A DNA stretch of 64,000 nucleotides. It comes from CAIRTM01 sp963723235. Lineage in GTDB: Bacteria; Desulfobacterota; WTBG01; CAIYCZ01; CAIRTM01. A program made the translations under genes and the position numbers. Shown here piece by piece: positions 16,702-25,898 of the stretch; positions within the stretch are counted from its first letter, which is position 1; every line of letters begins with the position of its first letter. The notes below the pieces were generated by a model, which saw only the letters and a list, made by a program, of their open reading frames with translations, was not told the origin of the DNA and searched no databases. The stretch is from the NCBI GenBank assembly GCA_963723235.1, contig CAVRPV010000010.1, positions 186,001 through 250,000 of the forward strand, in the 5' to 3' direction.

Positions 16702-17046
16702 ATGCTCAATACCAGACAATACACGCGCCTCACAAAGGATTACCGCATTGAATACGGTCCTTTCTCAACGCTTTTTTCCGAGAACAGCCTCAAAGCCGCT
16801 ATGGTTAAAAATGTGAGCGGCGGAGGGGTACTGTTCGGAGCATACGAAGAATTGCCGATTGGCAGCAAAATTTTCCTGTCGATTTATGTAAGCGGATGGA
16901 GGCAGGAAGACGGCACATATATTCCTGTACCGGATCATGCCGCTGAGCTTCAGCTTAAAGCCATTGCCGAAATAGTACGGGTTGAGCACGATAATGAATC
17001 CGGCTATTATCGCACCGGTGCCCGCTTTGTCGGCAGGGTGCATTGA
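16702..17046 (+). CDS. PilZ-domain-like protein
   Basis: 114 residues. RQYTRLTKDYRIEY carries the arginine motif and MVKNVSGGGVLFG the NxSxxG motif of PilZ, followed by a barrel that ends YYRTGARFVG. It has the same length as the PilZ protein on the opposite strand but clearly different sequence, so they are not a recent duplication. It lies about 100 bases upstream of the CheZ-like gene in the same direction and may share a transcript with it. c-di-GMP binding is expected from the motifs but is not certain, since only one Arg of the first motif fits well. Confidence 0.75.
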   Translation: MLNTRQYTRLTKDYRIEYGPFSTLFSENSLKAAMVKNVSGGGVLFGAYEELPIGSKIFLSIYVSGWRQEDGTYIPVPDHAAELQLKAIAEIVRVEHDNESGYYRTGARFVGRVH

Positions 17047-17148
17047 TCCGCCAAGAGCAATCATGGGTGTTGATGCGTGCACGGTTATTGTTCGGCCCCG
17101 GGACTTAGCAAGCAGCTGTAAACTTCGCATATACCTGTACAAGGACGA

Positions 17149-18279
17149 ATGATGGAAAAAAAAGAAGCAGTGCCAATTGTACGCATTGAGATCAACAGCG
17201 GAACATTTACGATTCCAGCCGGGGATAAACTCTACGAAATAACAGTGCGGCAAAGTCCCACCATCAGCGAAACACTCGATACTATTGTTGCAAATGAACT
17301 CACCGCTGCCAGGATGAATGCACAGGCCGGAAGCGGTGATTCAAACACTGCGGGGTCCTCTGCCGGGGATTTGCAGAAAATTTCCCTGTATAAGGAAATT
17401 TCCGAGGAAATGTTTAAGGATATCGGCCGTCTGGCACGTGATCTTTCAATTTCGATCAAGCACCTGCCCAGTTACCAGAAGGAAGTTGATTTTGAAAAGG
17501 CCGGTCTTGACCTTGAGAGCGCCAAAGGGATGCTTGCAGAGGTCGTGAAAATGACCGAAACCGCCACGATGACTATCATGGACATTTCTGAGGATATGCA
17601 GGGCCAGTGTGCCATTATCAGGCAGACACTGGAAGATGTGCGCACGCTTAATTTTGTCGGTAACGCTGAACCGGGTTCCGGCATACCAAGGAAAAAAGAT
17701 CCGCTGGTTTTGATGCGCGATATGCTTTTAAATATGTGCGGCCTGCGTGATTCTTTGTCCGCGCTGCTTGGGGGTCCGATTGTTGATCCGGTTTCTGTAC
17801 AAGAGGCAATTTCCGCTATCGACGCGCAGGTTTCCGAACTCGAAAAGGAGTATAAATGTCAATGTGAGTCCTCTGACAAGTACATGGTGGTTGATGAAAG
17901 CTATTCCATGGTCAGGAAGGAAGATCATGACCGCCTGATTGCCGCGCTTGAGTCTTCCGATCATGTTATACAATGCATTATCAGCAATATCAGCCGTATT
18001 CTTGAATCGCTCAGTTTTCAGGACCTCTCCGGCCAGCGTATAATAAAAATCGTTGATCTGCTCTCCAATGTCCAGATACAGCTGCTGAGCATACTTGTTT
18101 CCTCCGGTGTTAAGCTCAGGCGGCTGCGCGAAGGTAACGAGCTTGAAAAGGTCTCGGCAGAAACAGAGGTTGATGAGCTGATGCTTCGCTTTATAGCCGA
18201 TTCTTCAAAGGACGGCGCGGCAAAGACTATTCTCGATCAGGATGCTATTGATTCGCTTCTGGCAGATTTAGGTTTTTAA
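17149..18279 (+). CDS. CheZ-like CheY-P phosphatase
   Basis: 376 residues, longer than E. coli CheZ (214). A long alpha-helical region contains SFQDLSGQRIIKI, where D292 and Q296 match the catalytic D143/Q147 of CheZ. The extreme C terminus DAIDSLLADLGF resembles the CheZ tail that binds CheY. The first 90 residues have a predicted beta segment and a Ser/Gly-rich linker not found in CheZ. It probably dephosphorylates a receiver protein. No che cluster is present, but a receiver-cyclase is encoded 1.7 kb upstream. AAGGA precedes ATG 17149, and ATG 17152 fits equally well. A terminator follows. Confidence 0.8.
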   Translation: MMEKKEAVPIVRIEINSGTFTIPAGDKLYEITVRQSPTISETLDTIVANELTAARMNAQAGSGDSNTAGSSAGDLQKISLYKEISEEMFKDIGRLARDLSISIKHLPSYQKEVDFEKAGLDLESAKGMLAEVVKMTETATMTIMDISEDMQGQCAIIRQTLEDVRTLNFVGNAEPGSGIPRKKDPLVLMRDMLLNMCGLRDSLSALLGGPIVDPVSVQEAISAIDAQVSELEKEYKCQCESSDKYMVVDESYSMVRKEDHDRLIAALESSDHVIQCIISNISRILESLSFQDLSGQRIIKIVDLLSNVQIQLLSILVSSGVKLRRLREGNELEKVSAETEVDELMLRFIADSSKDGAAKTILDQDAIDSLLADLGF

Positions 18280-18300
18280 GGACCGCGTTCCAAAGGAAAA

Positions 18301-18332
18301 AAAGGGAGCCTTGTATGGCTCCCTTTTTTTTG
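18301..18332 (+). terminator. Rho-independent terminator after the CheZ-like gene
   Basis: AAAGGGAGCC (18301-18310), a six-base loop, GGCTCCCTTT (18317-18326) and a T-run. Confidence 0.93.
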
Positions 18333-18423
18333 CGATCTTCTATGGGATTATTGCTTCACAGCTTTCGGGTTATGTGCCGGCAGCATTGATGTGATGCTCT
18401 TCGGCAACATTCCATAGCTTGTA

Positions 18424-18612
18424 TCAGGGCTCTTTGGAGGTGTCGTCAAGTTTTTTTTTGTCTTCGATGGCGTCGGGTTCATTAACAGAGGATTTGAAGT
18501 TTTTTATGCCTTTGCCAAGCCCGCGGCCGATTTCAGGCAGTTTTCCCGCACCGAATATAATCAGAACAATAACCAGAATAATGATCATTTCGGGCATTCC
18601 GATGCCAAACAT
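18424..18612 (-). CDS. tatA: Sec-independent translocase subunit TatA
   Basis: 62 residues. A short periplasmic start, a membrane helix (MPEMIIILVIVLIIFGAGKLP), the conserved FGAGKLPEIGRGLGKGIKNFK hinge and amphipathic helix, and an acidic/basic tail are all as in TatA/TatE. AAGGAG stands eight bases before the ATG. TatA oligomers form the pore for folded, twin-arginine proteins; tatB and tatC are not nearby, which is common in deltaproteobacteria. At least one putative Tat substrate is in the window (37749). Confidence 0.93.
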   Translation of the reverse strand: MFGIGMPEMIIILVIVLIIFGAGKLPEIGRGLGKGIKNFKSSVNEPDAIEDKKKLDDTSKEP

Positions 18613-18665
18613 AGCTGTTTCTCCTTGTTGGTGGGGGGTGTGACCTCTTTATCTTATTTTTTAAA

Positions 18666-18694
18666 AATATATAGCTGACAGGCTTAAAACGCAA
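18666..18694 (-). promoter_or_regulatory. Putative promoter of tatA
   Basis: On the minus strand TTGCGT (18694-18689), 17 bases and TATATT (18671-18666), about 55 bases before the tatA start. Confidence 0.45.
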
Positions 18695-18756
18695 GTTAAA
18701 ATTAACTGTCTGTCCGCATGCAGGAGGCATGTCAGGCAGTCTCAGAAAAAGGTCGC

Positions 18757-19410
18757 TTAAACAATAACCGTCTGCTTGATTGTTTTTACAACGGCATCAG
18801 TGTCATCAAGCAGGTGTATCAAGTCAAGGTCCTCGGGACTTATCAGGGCGCGCTCTACAAGCGTGGTTTTGATCCAGTCCAGCAGTCCGCCCCAGTAGTC
18901 CGTACCGACCAAAATAACCGGGAAGGGTTTGATGCGTTTGGTCTGGATCAGGGTCATGGCCTCAAATATTTCGTCCAGGGTTCCAAACCCGCCGGGCATG
19001 CCGATGTAGGCCTGGGCATACTTGATGAACATCACCTTGCGCACGAAAAAATAATTAAATTCAATCTGCAGGTCGGCGAACCTGTTCGGTTTCTGCTCAA
19101 ATGGCAGTTTTATGTTCAGGCCGACTGATTGTGCGCCGCCTTCAGCAGCGCCCTTGTTGCCGGCCTCCATAATGCCGCCGCCCCCGCCGGTGATGATATT
19201 AAATCCGCTCTTGGCGAGTTTGCGCGCGATGTCAACTGTTTGTTCATAGACGGGATCATCGGGTTTTGTGCGCGCAGAGCCGAAAATGCTTACGCACGGG
19301 AGAACATCCTTAAGCTTTTCAAAGCCTTCCACAAACTCAGACATTATTTTAAAAAGCCGCCAGGAGTCCCCTGCGTTGAAAGCGTCAAGCAGATACTGTT
19401 GTTCGGTCAT
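18757..19410 (-). CDS. LOG-family protein (nucleoside monophosphate phosphoribohydrolase-like)
   Basis: 217 residues. The LOG signature is complete: GGGGGIMEAGNKGA (about 75-88), R124/K125 in FFVRKVMF and PGGFGTLDEIFE (139-150). LOG proteins cleave the N-glycosidic bond of nucleotide monophosphates. In plants and actinobacteria they release cytokinins; in most bacteria they act on AMP or unknown nucleotides. GGAGG lies four bases before the ATG. The gene follows the beta-CASP nuclease gene by 35 bases on the same strand, so the two are an operon. Confidence 0.9.
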   Translation of the reverse strand: MTEQQYLLDAFNAGDSWRLFKIMSEFVEGFEKLKDVLPCVSIFGSARTKPDDPVYEQTVDIARKLAKSGFNIITGGGGGIMEAGNKGAAEGGAQSVGLNIKLPFEQKPNRFADLQIEFNYFFVRKVMFIKYAQAYIGMPGGFGTLDEIFEAMTLIQTKRIKPFPVILVGTDYWGGLLDWIKTTLVERALISPEDLDLIHLLDDTDAVVKTIKQTVIV

Positions 19411-19445
19411 GATACCTCCGGGGTTTTTAAAAGACCGATCGTTGT

Positions 19446-20846
19446 TCAGTTTAATTCAAAGGACTGTCCGTGTTTGGGAATAATAACGGACCAGTTGAGT
19501 TGTTTCTTTATTTTATCGCTCATGGCCTGGGATGCATCCGGCTCACCATGTACGATAAATGTCTGTTTGGGGGGGCGGTTAAATCCCATCAGCCAGGCCA
19601 GGATCTCACGGTAGTCCGCATGCCCGGAAAAGCCGGAAATGGTTTCAATATGGGCCTTAACCGGAATCATCTGGCCGTGGATCTTAACCTCGGTATTGCC
19701 GCCCTGCAAGGCACGGCCGCGGGTGCCTTCAGCCTGATAGCCCACAAACAGCAGGGTGTTTTCCGCCCTTGGCAGGCGCTGAGCAAGGTGGTGCAGTATG
19801 CGTCCTCCTGCCAGCATTCCGCTGGCCGACATGATAATGGCCGGCCCTTTAACATTATGGAGCGCCTTGGATTCCTCTACGCTTTTTGCAATGTGCAGGT
19901 TATTGGTTTTGAGGATCTCGATACCATCAAGCATGAGCATACGGGCCGTCATGTCATAGCAGTCCTGCATTTTTGTGGTAATTGCAGTGGCATTGATTGC
20001 CATTGGAGAATCGATATAGACCGGCAGCGCAGGAATTGCGCCGCTCATCTCAAGTTCGCGGATATGATACAGCAGCTCCTGGGTGCGGCCGACTGCAAAG
20101 GCGGGAATGATCAGCACGCCGCCTCGTTTAACGCTGTCGTTGATTACCCTGGCAAGTTCCTGCTCGCGGTTGGTCTGTTTGTCGCCATGCAGGCGGTTGC
20201 CGTAGGTTGATTCAACGATCAGATAATCGACTTCATAGACCTGCGTTGGATCATTAAGAATGGGGCGGTTGGGCCCGCCGATATCGCCGCTGAAAAGAAT
20301 CTTGCTGACAGTGTCACCCTGCGTTATCTTGATATTTGCAAAAGCCGATCCCAGAATGTGTCCGGCATCACGGAACTTGAGCCGCATGCCGTCTGCCAGG
20401 TTGATGCTCTCGCCGTAGTGCCGGGAGCTGAATTGCTTGAGGCATTTCTCGACATCCGGGGTCGTGTACAGGGGCAGGGCGGGTTTGTGCTTTGAAAAGC
20501 CTTTTTTATTTGCCCAGCGTGCGTCTTCTTCCTGCAAATGCGCGCTGTCGGGCAGCAGGAGTTTGCAGAATTCATGCGTCACGTGCGTGCAATACACAGG
20601 GCCCGTAAATCCCTCTCTGGTCAGGCGGGGCAAATATCCGCAGTGATCAATATGCGCATGCGTCAGGATAACAGCGTCGATCCCGGAAGGGTTCACCGGG
20701 AAGGGTTCCCAGTTGCGCTGGCGGTTTTCCTTCAAGCCCTGGAAAAGGCCGCAGTCGATCAGCAGTTTTTTTCCGCAGGCCTCAAACAGGTATTTAGAGC
20801 CGGTAACGGTTCCGGTTGCTCCGAGGAAGGTAATTTTTGCGAGCAT
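19446..20846 (-). CDS. Metallo-beta-lactamase/beta-CASP RNase, YSH1/CPSF-like
   Basis: 466 residues from ATG 20846, which has AAAGGAAG six bases upstream; the earlier in-frame ATG lacks a site. The MBL motif HAHIDHCG (H63, H65, D67, H68) is followed by a beta-CASP domain (SASGMLAGGR, GYQAEGTRG) and the Zn-dependent RNA-specificity segment GFSGHADYREIL. The last part FIVHGEPDASQ is typical of bacterial YSH1-type proteins. Members are endo- or exoribonucleases related to the eukaryotic 3'-processing factor CPSF-73. Its cellular substrate is unknown. First gene of an operon with the LOG protein. Confidence 0.92.
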   Translation of the reverse strand: MLAKITFLGATGTVTGSKYLFEACGKKLLIDCGLFQGLKENRQRNWEPFPVNPSGIDAVILTHAHIDHCGYLPRLTREGFTGPVYCTHVTHEFCKLLLPDSAHLQEEDARWANKKGFSKHKPALPLYTTPDVEKCLKQFSSRHYGESINLADGMRLKFRDAGHILGSAFANIKITQGDTVSKILFSGDIGGPNRPILNDPTQVYEVDYLIVESTYGNRLHGDKQTNREQELARVINDSVKRGGVLIIPAFAVGRTQELLYHIRELEMSGAIPALPVYIDSPMAINATAITTKMQDCYDMTARMLMLDGIEILKTNNLHIAKSVEESKALHNVKGPAIIMSASGMLAGGRILHHLAQRLPRAENTLLFVGYQAEGTRGRALQGGNTEVKIHGQMIPVKAHIETISGFSGHADYREILAWLMGFNRPPKQTFIVHGEPDASQAMSDKIKKQLNWSVIIPKHGQSFELN

Positions 20847-20884
20847 GCGCTTCCTTTCTGTAGTGTGGTTGTGAGTCAGGTGCA

Positions 20885-20913
20885 AATATACATCAGAGAT
20901 GTGTTCCTGTCAC
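20885..20913 (-). promoter_or_regulatory. Promoter of the beta-CASP RNase-LOG operon
   Basis: On the minus strand GTGACA (20913-20908), 17 bases and TATATT (20890-20885). The start codon is about 45 bases downstream of the expected start point. Confidence 0.6.
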
Positions 20914-20927
20914 GCCCAAATGTGCAC

Positions 20928-21437
20928 TCAGGCGGGTGTCGGGGGGACAGTGTGTGCGGGTGTACAGTCAAATGCCGCAAGCTCAGTAATAATTTCCTTG
21001 TGAAGAGCGGTTATGCAGTGTTGCGCTTTGCGGATGTGACAAAGCTCAGCATTACTGACCAGCCCTGTGGTGATGCATGCCTGCAGTTCATCTTCATCAA
21101 GCACACGAATTTTTCCGTCCGGCATAATCCAGATGTCGAGAAGCAGGTCATCGTAGGTGAGGAGGTCTTCCCGGATACACACATTGGTGCAGATGTGAAA
21201 CAGTGTGCCGATCAGGTTTTTATTGAGATCAAACATGCGCCAGGCAACATAGGGGCGATCCTGCCAGTAATGCGCAACTGTTGTTGATCCGGGTGCAATG
21301 GACATAGCGGCGATCAGGCCTGATTTCTCTGCCACGTAGCGCAGCACCGCGTAACCGCTTTCCCGATGCAGCAGTTCGCAGCGGAAGTGCTGTTCGGGTT
21401 TGTTTTTATGCCGTTTTATTTCGAGGTAGTCGTTCAC
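20928..21437 (-). CDS. DUF402 (FomD-like barrel) protein
   Basis: 169 residues from a GTG (NDYLEIKRHK). The diagnostic block is DDLLLDIWIMPDGKIRVLDEDEL (about 115-137), which in DUF402 proteins supplies acidic metal ligands. Upstream, HYWQDRPYVAWRMFD is the usual middle block. Known relatives are nucleoside phosphate or fosfomycin-intermediate hydrolases (FomD, Ntdp); the substrate here is not known. No strong ribosome-binding site is visible, so the start is uncertain. It lies between homoserine dehydrogenase and the RNase operon, all on the minus strand. Confidence 0.75.
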   Translation of the reverse strand: MNDYLEIKRHKNKPEQHFRCELLHRESGYAVLRYVAEKSGLIAAMSIAPGSTTVAHYWQDRPYVAWRMFDLNKNLIGTLFHICTNVCIREDLLTYDDLLLDIWIMPDGKIRVLDEDELQACITTGLVSNAELCHIRKAQHCITALHKEIITELAAFDCTPAHTVPPTPA

Positions 21438-21511
21438 GGCAGGCTGTAATTGTCCACATAGTCCACGTCGTCAGCAGCGTCCACGTGGATGATTTTGTTT
21501 CAACCAGCCGC

Positions 21512-22825
21512 CTATTCAGCACTGAGCATGGTATCGGCAATGCGGATGAGCATGGTATTCTGCCGCACCAGCGTGAGACGGCTGATCTGGCGCATGGCGT
21601 TTTGCATGTCGGATTCGCGGGCCTCATGTGTCAGCATGAAGATCGGTACGGCGCCGTGTGTTGTGCGCCCCTTTTGAATGACTGACGAGATGCTGATATG
21701 GTTGCGTCCGAGTACACCGGCAATGCGGGATAGAACACCCGGGCGGTCCTCAGCTGCAAAACGCACATAATAACGCGACTGTATGTCTCGAACGGGCTGT
21801 ATGCGCAAACCTGCTGCCCTAACGCCAAGCGGCAGGGGTACGCGGTTAGAACCTCCACGGTTTGCATCACGCGCAACTGCCATGATATCGGCAACGACAG
21901 CGCTTCCTGTCGGCAGCATTCCGGCCCCGCGACCGTAAAACATGGTCGGGCCCACGTCGGCAGTCTGCAGGAAAATGGCGTTAAAGGTTCGATGCACCTG
22001 TGCGAGCATATGATGCTCCGGTACCAGGGTAGGGTGAACGCGAGCGTCCAGCATGCCGTTTGAAGAGCGGCAGATGGCCAGCAGCTTGATGCGGTAGCCG
22101 AGCTCGCGGGCATATTCAACGTCAAGGGCCGTGATCTGTGAAATGCCCTCGGTATAGATCTTTTTTGCCGGAACATTGATACCGTATCCAAGACCGATAA
22201 GGATGCACAGCTTATGCAGTGTATCAATGCCCTCAATGTCAAAAGTCGGGTCAGCCTCGGCATAGCCTTTTTGCTGTGCGTCCTTGAGCACGTCCTTGAA
22301 AGCGGCGCCTTCATCGGTCATGCGGCTCAGGATGTAATTGGCCGTGCCGTTAAGGATCCCGTAGAAATTCAGGATGCGGTCAGAGGCAAAGCCCTCACGA
22401 ATAGAACGGATAATCGGTATACCGCCGGCAACGCTGGCCTCAAAGGCAATATCAACACCGCGCTTTGAAGCTGCGCCGTAAAGCTCGGCTCCGTGATGCG
22501 AGAGCAGGGCCTTGTTTGCGGTCACGACGTGCTTGCCGTTATGTATGGCCTGCAGCACCAGCGTGCGGGCCGGTTCCAGGCCGCCGATCAGCTCAACCAC
22601 GATATCAATGCGGGGATCATTGACCACGCTCACTGCGTCTATGCTCAATTTCGAAGGAGCAATGTTCAGTGCGCGAGCGCGGCTGATGTCCAGATCAGCA
22701 ACCCTGGCAATTCTTATGGTACAACCCGTTCTCTGTGAGATCAGGCTCGCATTTTTTTTAAGAATTTTAACAACACCTGTTCCGACCGTTCCCAGCCCTA
22801 TCAGGCCGACATTGATTTCCTTCAT
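21512..22825 (-). CDS. hom: Homoserine dehydrogenase
   Basis: 437 residues from ATG 22825 (GGAGATAC just upstream); the open frame runs 46 codons further but without homology. The NAD(P) Rossmann motif is GLIGLGTVGTG near the N terminus, followed by VTANKALLSHHG (catalytic region) and the homoserine dehydrogenase block GILNGTANYILSRM. The C-terminal 90 residues are an ACT domain (YVRFAAEDRPGVLSRIAGVLG), usually the threonine feedback site. The enzyme reduces aspartate semialdehyde to homoserine for Thr, Met and Ile synthesis. No thrB/thrC or aspartokinase gene is next to it. Confidence 0.95.
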   Translation of the reverse strand: MKEINVGLIGLGTVGTGVVKILKKNASLISQRTGCTIRIARVADLDISRARALNIAPSKLSIDAVSVVNDPRIDIVVELIGGLEPARTLVLQAIHNGKHVVTANKALLSHHGAELYGAASKRGVDIAFEASVAGGIPIIRSIREGFASDRILNFYGILNGTANYILSRMTDEGAAFKDVLKDAQQKGYAEADPTFDIEGIDTLHKLCILIGLGYGINVPAKKIYTEGISQITALDVEYARELGYRIKLLAICRSSNGMLDARVHPTLVPEHHMLAQVHRTFNAIFLQTADVGPTMFYGRGAGMLPTGSAVVADIMAVARDANRGGSNRVPLPLGVRAAGLRIQPVRDIQSRYYVRFAAEDRPGVLSRIAGVLGRNHISISSVIQKGRTTHGAVPIFMLTHEARESDMQNAMRQISRLTLVRQNTMLIRIADTMLSAE

Positions 22826-22901
22826 GCTTGTATCTCCGTTTTTGCGCGTGTGTTCGCAATGGTTCTGCTGCAGCTCTTTCTGGATGCATGCACGTTGATT
22901 C

Positions 22902-22930
22902 ATAGTGCAGGATAATGAAAATCTTGTCAA
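22902..22930 (-). promoter_or_regulatory. Putative promoter of hom
   Basis: On the minus strand a perfect TTGACA (22930-22925), 17 bases and CACTAT (22907-22902), about 70 bases before the start codon. The -10 box is weak. Confidence 0.5.
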
Positions 22931-22944
22931 GACACGGAGCATAT

Positions 22945-22980
22945 AAAAAAGCGTCCCTGCCACTTGACTGGCAGGGACGC
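22945..22980 (-). terminator. Rho-independent terminator of the flavoenzyme operon
   Basis: Twelve-base perfect stem GCGTCCCTGCCA (22951-22962) with TGGCAGGGACGC (22969-22980) and a six-base loop. On the minus strand it is followed by six T (22950-22945). It separates the operon from hom. Confidence 0.95.
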
Positions 22981-23008
22981 TTCGGTATTCGTTTTTGAAC
23001 AGCGCAGA

Positions 23009-24343
23009 TCAGGCCTTCTGCACCTTTCCGATCAGCTGTGACAGAACGCTCATGTCGGCCTTGATGACCATGCGCATGCGGTCCTTCAACTCCTCGGGCA
23101 CTTCTTTCATGGCGATGAACTGCTGCATGACCATGGTGGTAAAGTCGTACGGGGTGGCTTCGGCCTCTTCCATGATGATCGGGTATTTCTGAGACATGTC
23201 AAACAGGAAGTCGAGTTCCTTGACGCTGAAGAAACGCGGGAACATAACGCGCTTCATGTAGTCGGCCATGCGCACCGGGTTCTTGACCCACTCAAAGTGG
23301 TCTTCCCAGAATTTGGTGTAGCCGTCAAAGCCCTTTTTGCCGTTAATTTCATCCTGACACGCGATCGCGGCCATGTAGCCGGCCATGGTTGCGCTTTGAT
23401 AGAGGCATTCAAGCCAGGCCGCGGAGTCGCCCACAAACAGGATATTGCCAAGATGGGGTATGAGCATGGGGGTGAGCATTTCAACCATGGCGCCGCTTCT
23501 GTCCACGATTTCAGCATCCTTAAACCAATGGGAGAACGGGCCCTTGGTGGTAAAGTGGTCAATGATGGTCGAAGCAGTCGATGCGGGCATGGTAGAGATG
23601 GTCTCCAACCGGTAGGCATCCTCTGCAATGGGGCTGGGCACCATGATCAGGCCGCCGGCCATGCCGCCGAAGTTCTTGGCGCCAAAGAAGAACATATCGC
23701 CGCGTTCATATTCCGGTTTCACGCCGACCATCTCATATTCGATCGTCGGGCCCTTGCCGTAGAAGGTACGGGTCTTGTTCGCGCCGGAAAGCTTGGCCAT
23801 GCGCGAGGAGAGTCCGTCGGAGGCTATCATCTTTTTACAGGTCAGGGTCCGGTTTTTACCGCGGGTACGAACCGTGAGCGTGACTTTTGTATCATCCTGC
23901 TCAACTCTCAGGGCAAGAGTTTCGGGTGAAAACTCTGCACCCTTTTTCTGTGCCCATTCAAAACGGTCCGCCTTGCACTGGCCGGGATTAAACAGGTTAT
24001 AGAAAGGCTTCTTGGTCGTAGATGCACGCCACCATTTACCGGAATCGGAAAACATGTAGGAATGATTAACACCCTTCATGATGCCGGAGTAATAGGTTTT
24101 GAAACCCAGCGTGTCAAAATGCATGTAGGTCCGGTTTTCTTCCGGTTTTTCTTCTGTTCGAATCGTAATGTTGTTGAAGGGCTGATTCAAAAAACAGTAT
24201 CCGGAAGCCGTCCGGGTGTTGCGCCCCAGGTCAGGGTTTTTGTCAACGCCCAGAACCTTTACGCCGCGCTTGGCAAGTTCTCCGCACGCCATCAGTCCGG
24301 CCGGGCCGCAGCCAACCACAATTACATCATAATCAGTCGCCAT
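23009..24343 (-). CDS. FAD-dependent oxidoreductase, geranylgeranyl reductase-like
   Basis: 444 residues. The N-terminal FAD-binding motif GCGPAG (11-16) with VDKNPDLGRNT, and the second FAD contact NILFVGDSAAW, place it in the p-hydroxybenzoate hydroxylase/geranylgeranyl reductase superfamily. No CxxC cluster or extra domain is present. Family members saturate isoprenoid double bonds or hydroxylate aromatics, so the reaction cannot be read from sequence. It is the last gene of a three-gene flavoenzyme operon (27611 to 23009) and is followed by a strong terminator. GGGAGG precedes the ATG. A shared pathway with the two VAO-type oxidases upstream is inferred from the operon. Confidence 0.8.
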   Translation of the reverse strand: MATDYDVIVVGCGPAGLMACGELAKRGVKVLGVDKNPDLGRNTRTASGYCFLNQPFNNITIRTEEKPEENRTYMHFDTLGFKTYYSGIMKGVNHSYMFSDSGKWWRASTTKKPFYNLFNPGQCKADRFEWAQKKGAEFSPETLALRVEQDDTKVTLTVRTRGKNRTLTCKKMIASDGLSSRMAKLSGANKTRTFYGKGPTIEYEMVGVKPEYERGDMFFFGAKNFGGMAGGLIMVPSPIAEDAYRLETISTMPASTASTIIDHFTTKGPFSHWFKDAEIVDRSGAMVEMLTPMLIPHLGNILFVGDSAAWLECLYQSATMAGYMAAIACQDEINGKKGFDGYTKFWEDHFEWVKNPVRMADYMKRVMFPRFFSVKELDFLFDMSQKYPIIMEEAEATPYDFTTMVMQQFIAMKEVPEELKDRMRMVIKADMSVLSQLIGKVQKA

Positions 24344-24384
24344 TCGTCTCTAAACCTCCCATGTAAAAAATGATTGCTTCATCA

Positions 24385-25851
24385 TTATTGTGTAAAGCAG
24401 AGTTTCCCCGGATTCATGATATTGTTGGGGTCGGTTTCTTTTTTCAGTTTTTGCAGCATGGCACTGTAGCCGGCTGCGCGGCCGTACACCATCGGTGCCC
24501 ACGGGCCATAGGGCCGGTCAAAGTATGCGCCATTGTTCATCAGTTCCTCTGAGGCCTCGAGCCAGACTGCCTTCAGGCTGTCTGCGCCATCCGGACCGCA
24601 GTGCAGGTCAATTTCACAATGCAGGGCTCGACCGCGTTCAAGCGGCAGGATAAAGATGCCGATCTCCTTGCAATTGTATCCGCTTAAACATGCTTTTTTT
24701 GAAGCAATTCCGATGAGTTCATCAACTTTATTGAGAGGGCACTTAAAGGTAAGGTCAAGCACGCGTCCCTTGAAATTAAATTTCTTCAGAATACTGAAAG
24801 GCCGCAGCATCTCAGCCTCAAGCATTATTTCAGCGCCGGGAATGTTGGGTATGGTTTCCAGCACTTCAACATTCATTTCATCGCAAACCTTGCGCAGGGC
24901 TTCCTCTTCGTAGGCGATTTTTTCATCTGAGCGGCGCGGCAGCCCGTTGATGGATACAATCAGCATCCAGGGCGGCAGCAGTGCGCGCAGGGCGTTGAAG
25001 CGCTCAGTGTCAGCCGCTACAGCCGGAAAAGTCGCTGGCACGGTCCATTCATCATTGAACATGGCTGCGAGGTTAAAGTTGTTTAATAGCAGGCATTCTG
25101 TTCCGATTTCGCGGTACTGGATCTGTTTCAGGGGCCTGGTCGCGGCATCCGCACTGGGAAGGGGAATGAAAAACAGTTTGCGCTCCGGGATAGGCTCAAT
25201 CTGTACGATCATCTTGGTCATGATGCCAAGCGTGCCTTGCGCTCCGGTCCACATGCGAAACAAAGAGTTTCTGATCGGGCCGCTGGGAGCTCCCGGATTG
25301 CCGCCCGAGGTCCAGTTGCCGGTTTTGAATAGTTCACCGTTGGGCAGCACCAGCTCGGTGTCCATGATCAAATAGTTGCCGTGTTCAAAGCTGGCAGCGG
25401 CCATGACCGGATCGCGCTCAAGATAGCTGGTCAGCACCGAGCGCTCGGGAGGTACGCCAAAAGGCGTCATCAGCCGGTAGCCTTTTGAGCCGACTTCATC
25501 CTGCAGCTGGGCGTACGTTACGCCGGGCTCAATGATGACATACCAGTTTTTTTCATCAAGACCGATGATTTTATTCATGCGGCTCATGTTTATAATTATG
25601 CCGCCCTGATCGGCTATGCATGCGCCGTGCAGATTAAGACCTGAGCTGTAGGGCGTAACCGGGGTCAGGGTCTTATTAGCGAGCCGTACGATTTTCTGTA
25701 TCTGCTCAACGCTCTCAACATATGCAACCATGTCCGGACGGCGCGCTTCAACCGTGCTCTGATCGCTTGAGAAGGCTTTAATAGTTGCCTCATCATCAAG
25801 CACATTGCCCTTGCCGACAATTGCTTCAATATCGCTTTTCTGCAATGCCAT
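24385..25851 (-). CDS. FAD-linked oxidase, GlcD/VAO family (second gene of operon)
   Basis: 488 residues. The PCMH-type FAD domain is at the N terminus (VESVEQIQKIVRLANK, YSSGLNLHG, IIIEPGVTYAQL) and includes GAQGTLGIMTKMIV. A substrate-cap domain and the typical C-terminal DPNNIMNPGKLCF follow. Most similar in outline to (S)-2-hydroxyacid or alkyl-aryl oxidases such as GlcD and p-cresol methylhydroxylase. No Fe-S or cytochrome partner is encoded next to it. It shares fold and C-terminal motif with the gene upstream but is 80 residues shorter, so they are distant paralogs. GAGGAATCACC precedes the ATG. Confidence 0.85.
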   Translation of the reverse strand: MALQKSDIEAIVGKGNVLDDEATIKAFSSDQSTVEARRPDMVAYVESVEQIQKIVRLANKTLTPVTPYSSGLNLHGACIADQGGIIINMSRMNKIIGLDEKNWYVIIEPGVTYAQLQDEVGSKGYRLMTPFGVPPERSVLTSYLERDPVMAAASFEHGNYLIMDTELVLPNGELFKTGNWTSGGNPGAPSGPIRNSLFRMWTGAQGTLGIMTKMIVQIEPIPERKLFFIPLPSADAATRPLKQIQYREIGTECLLLNNFNLAAMFNDEWTVPATFPAVAADTERFNALRALLPPWMLIVSINGLPRRSDEKIAYEEEALRKVCDEMNVEVLETIPNIPGAEIMLEAEMLRPFSILKKFNFKGRVLDLTFKCPLNKVDELIGIASKKACLSGYNCKEIGIFILPLERGRALHCEIDLHCGPDGADSLKAVWLEASEELMNNGAYFDRPYGPWAPMVYGRAAGYSAMLQKLKKETDPNNIMNPGKLCFTQ

Positions 25852-25898
25852 GGTGATTCCTCTCTTATGTCAGAATGTATGTCCTTATTGTTGAGTAA

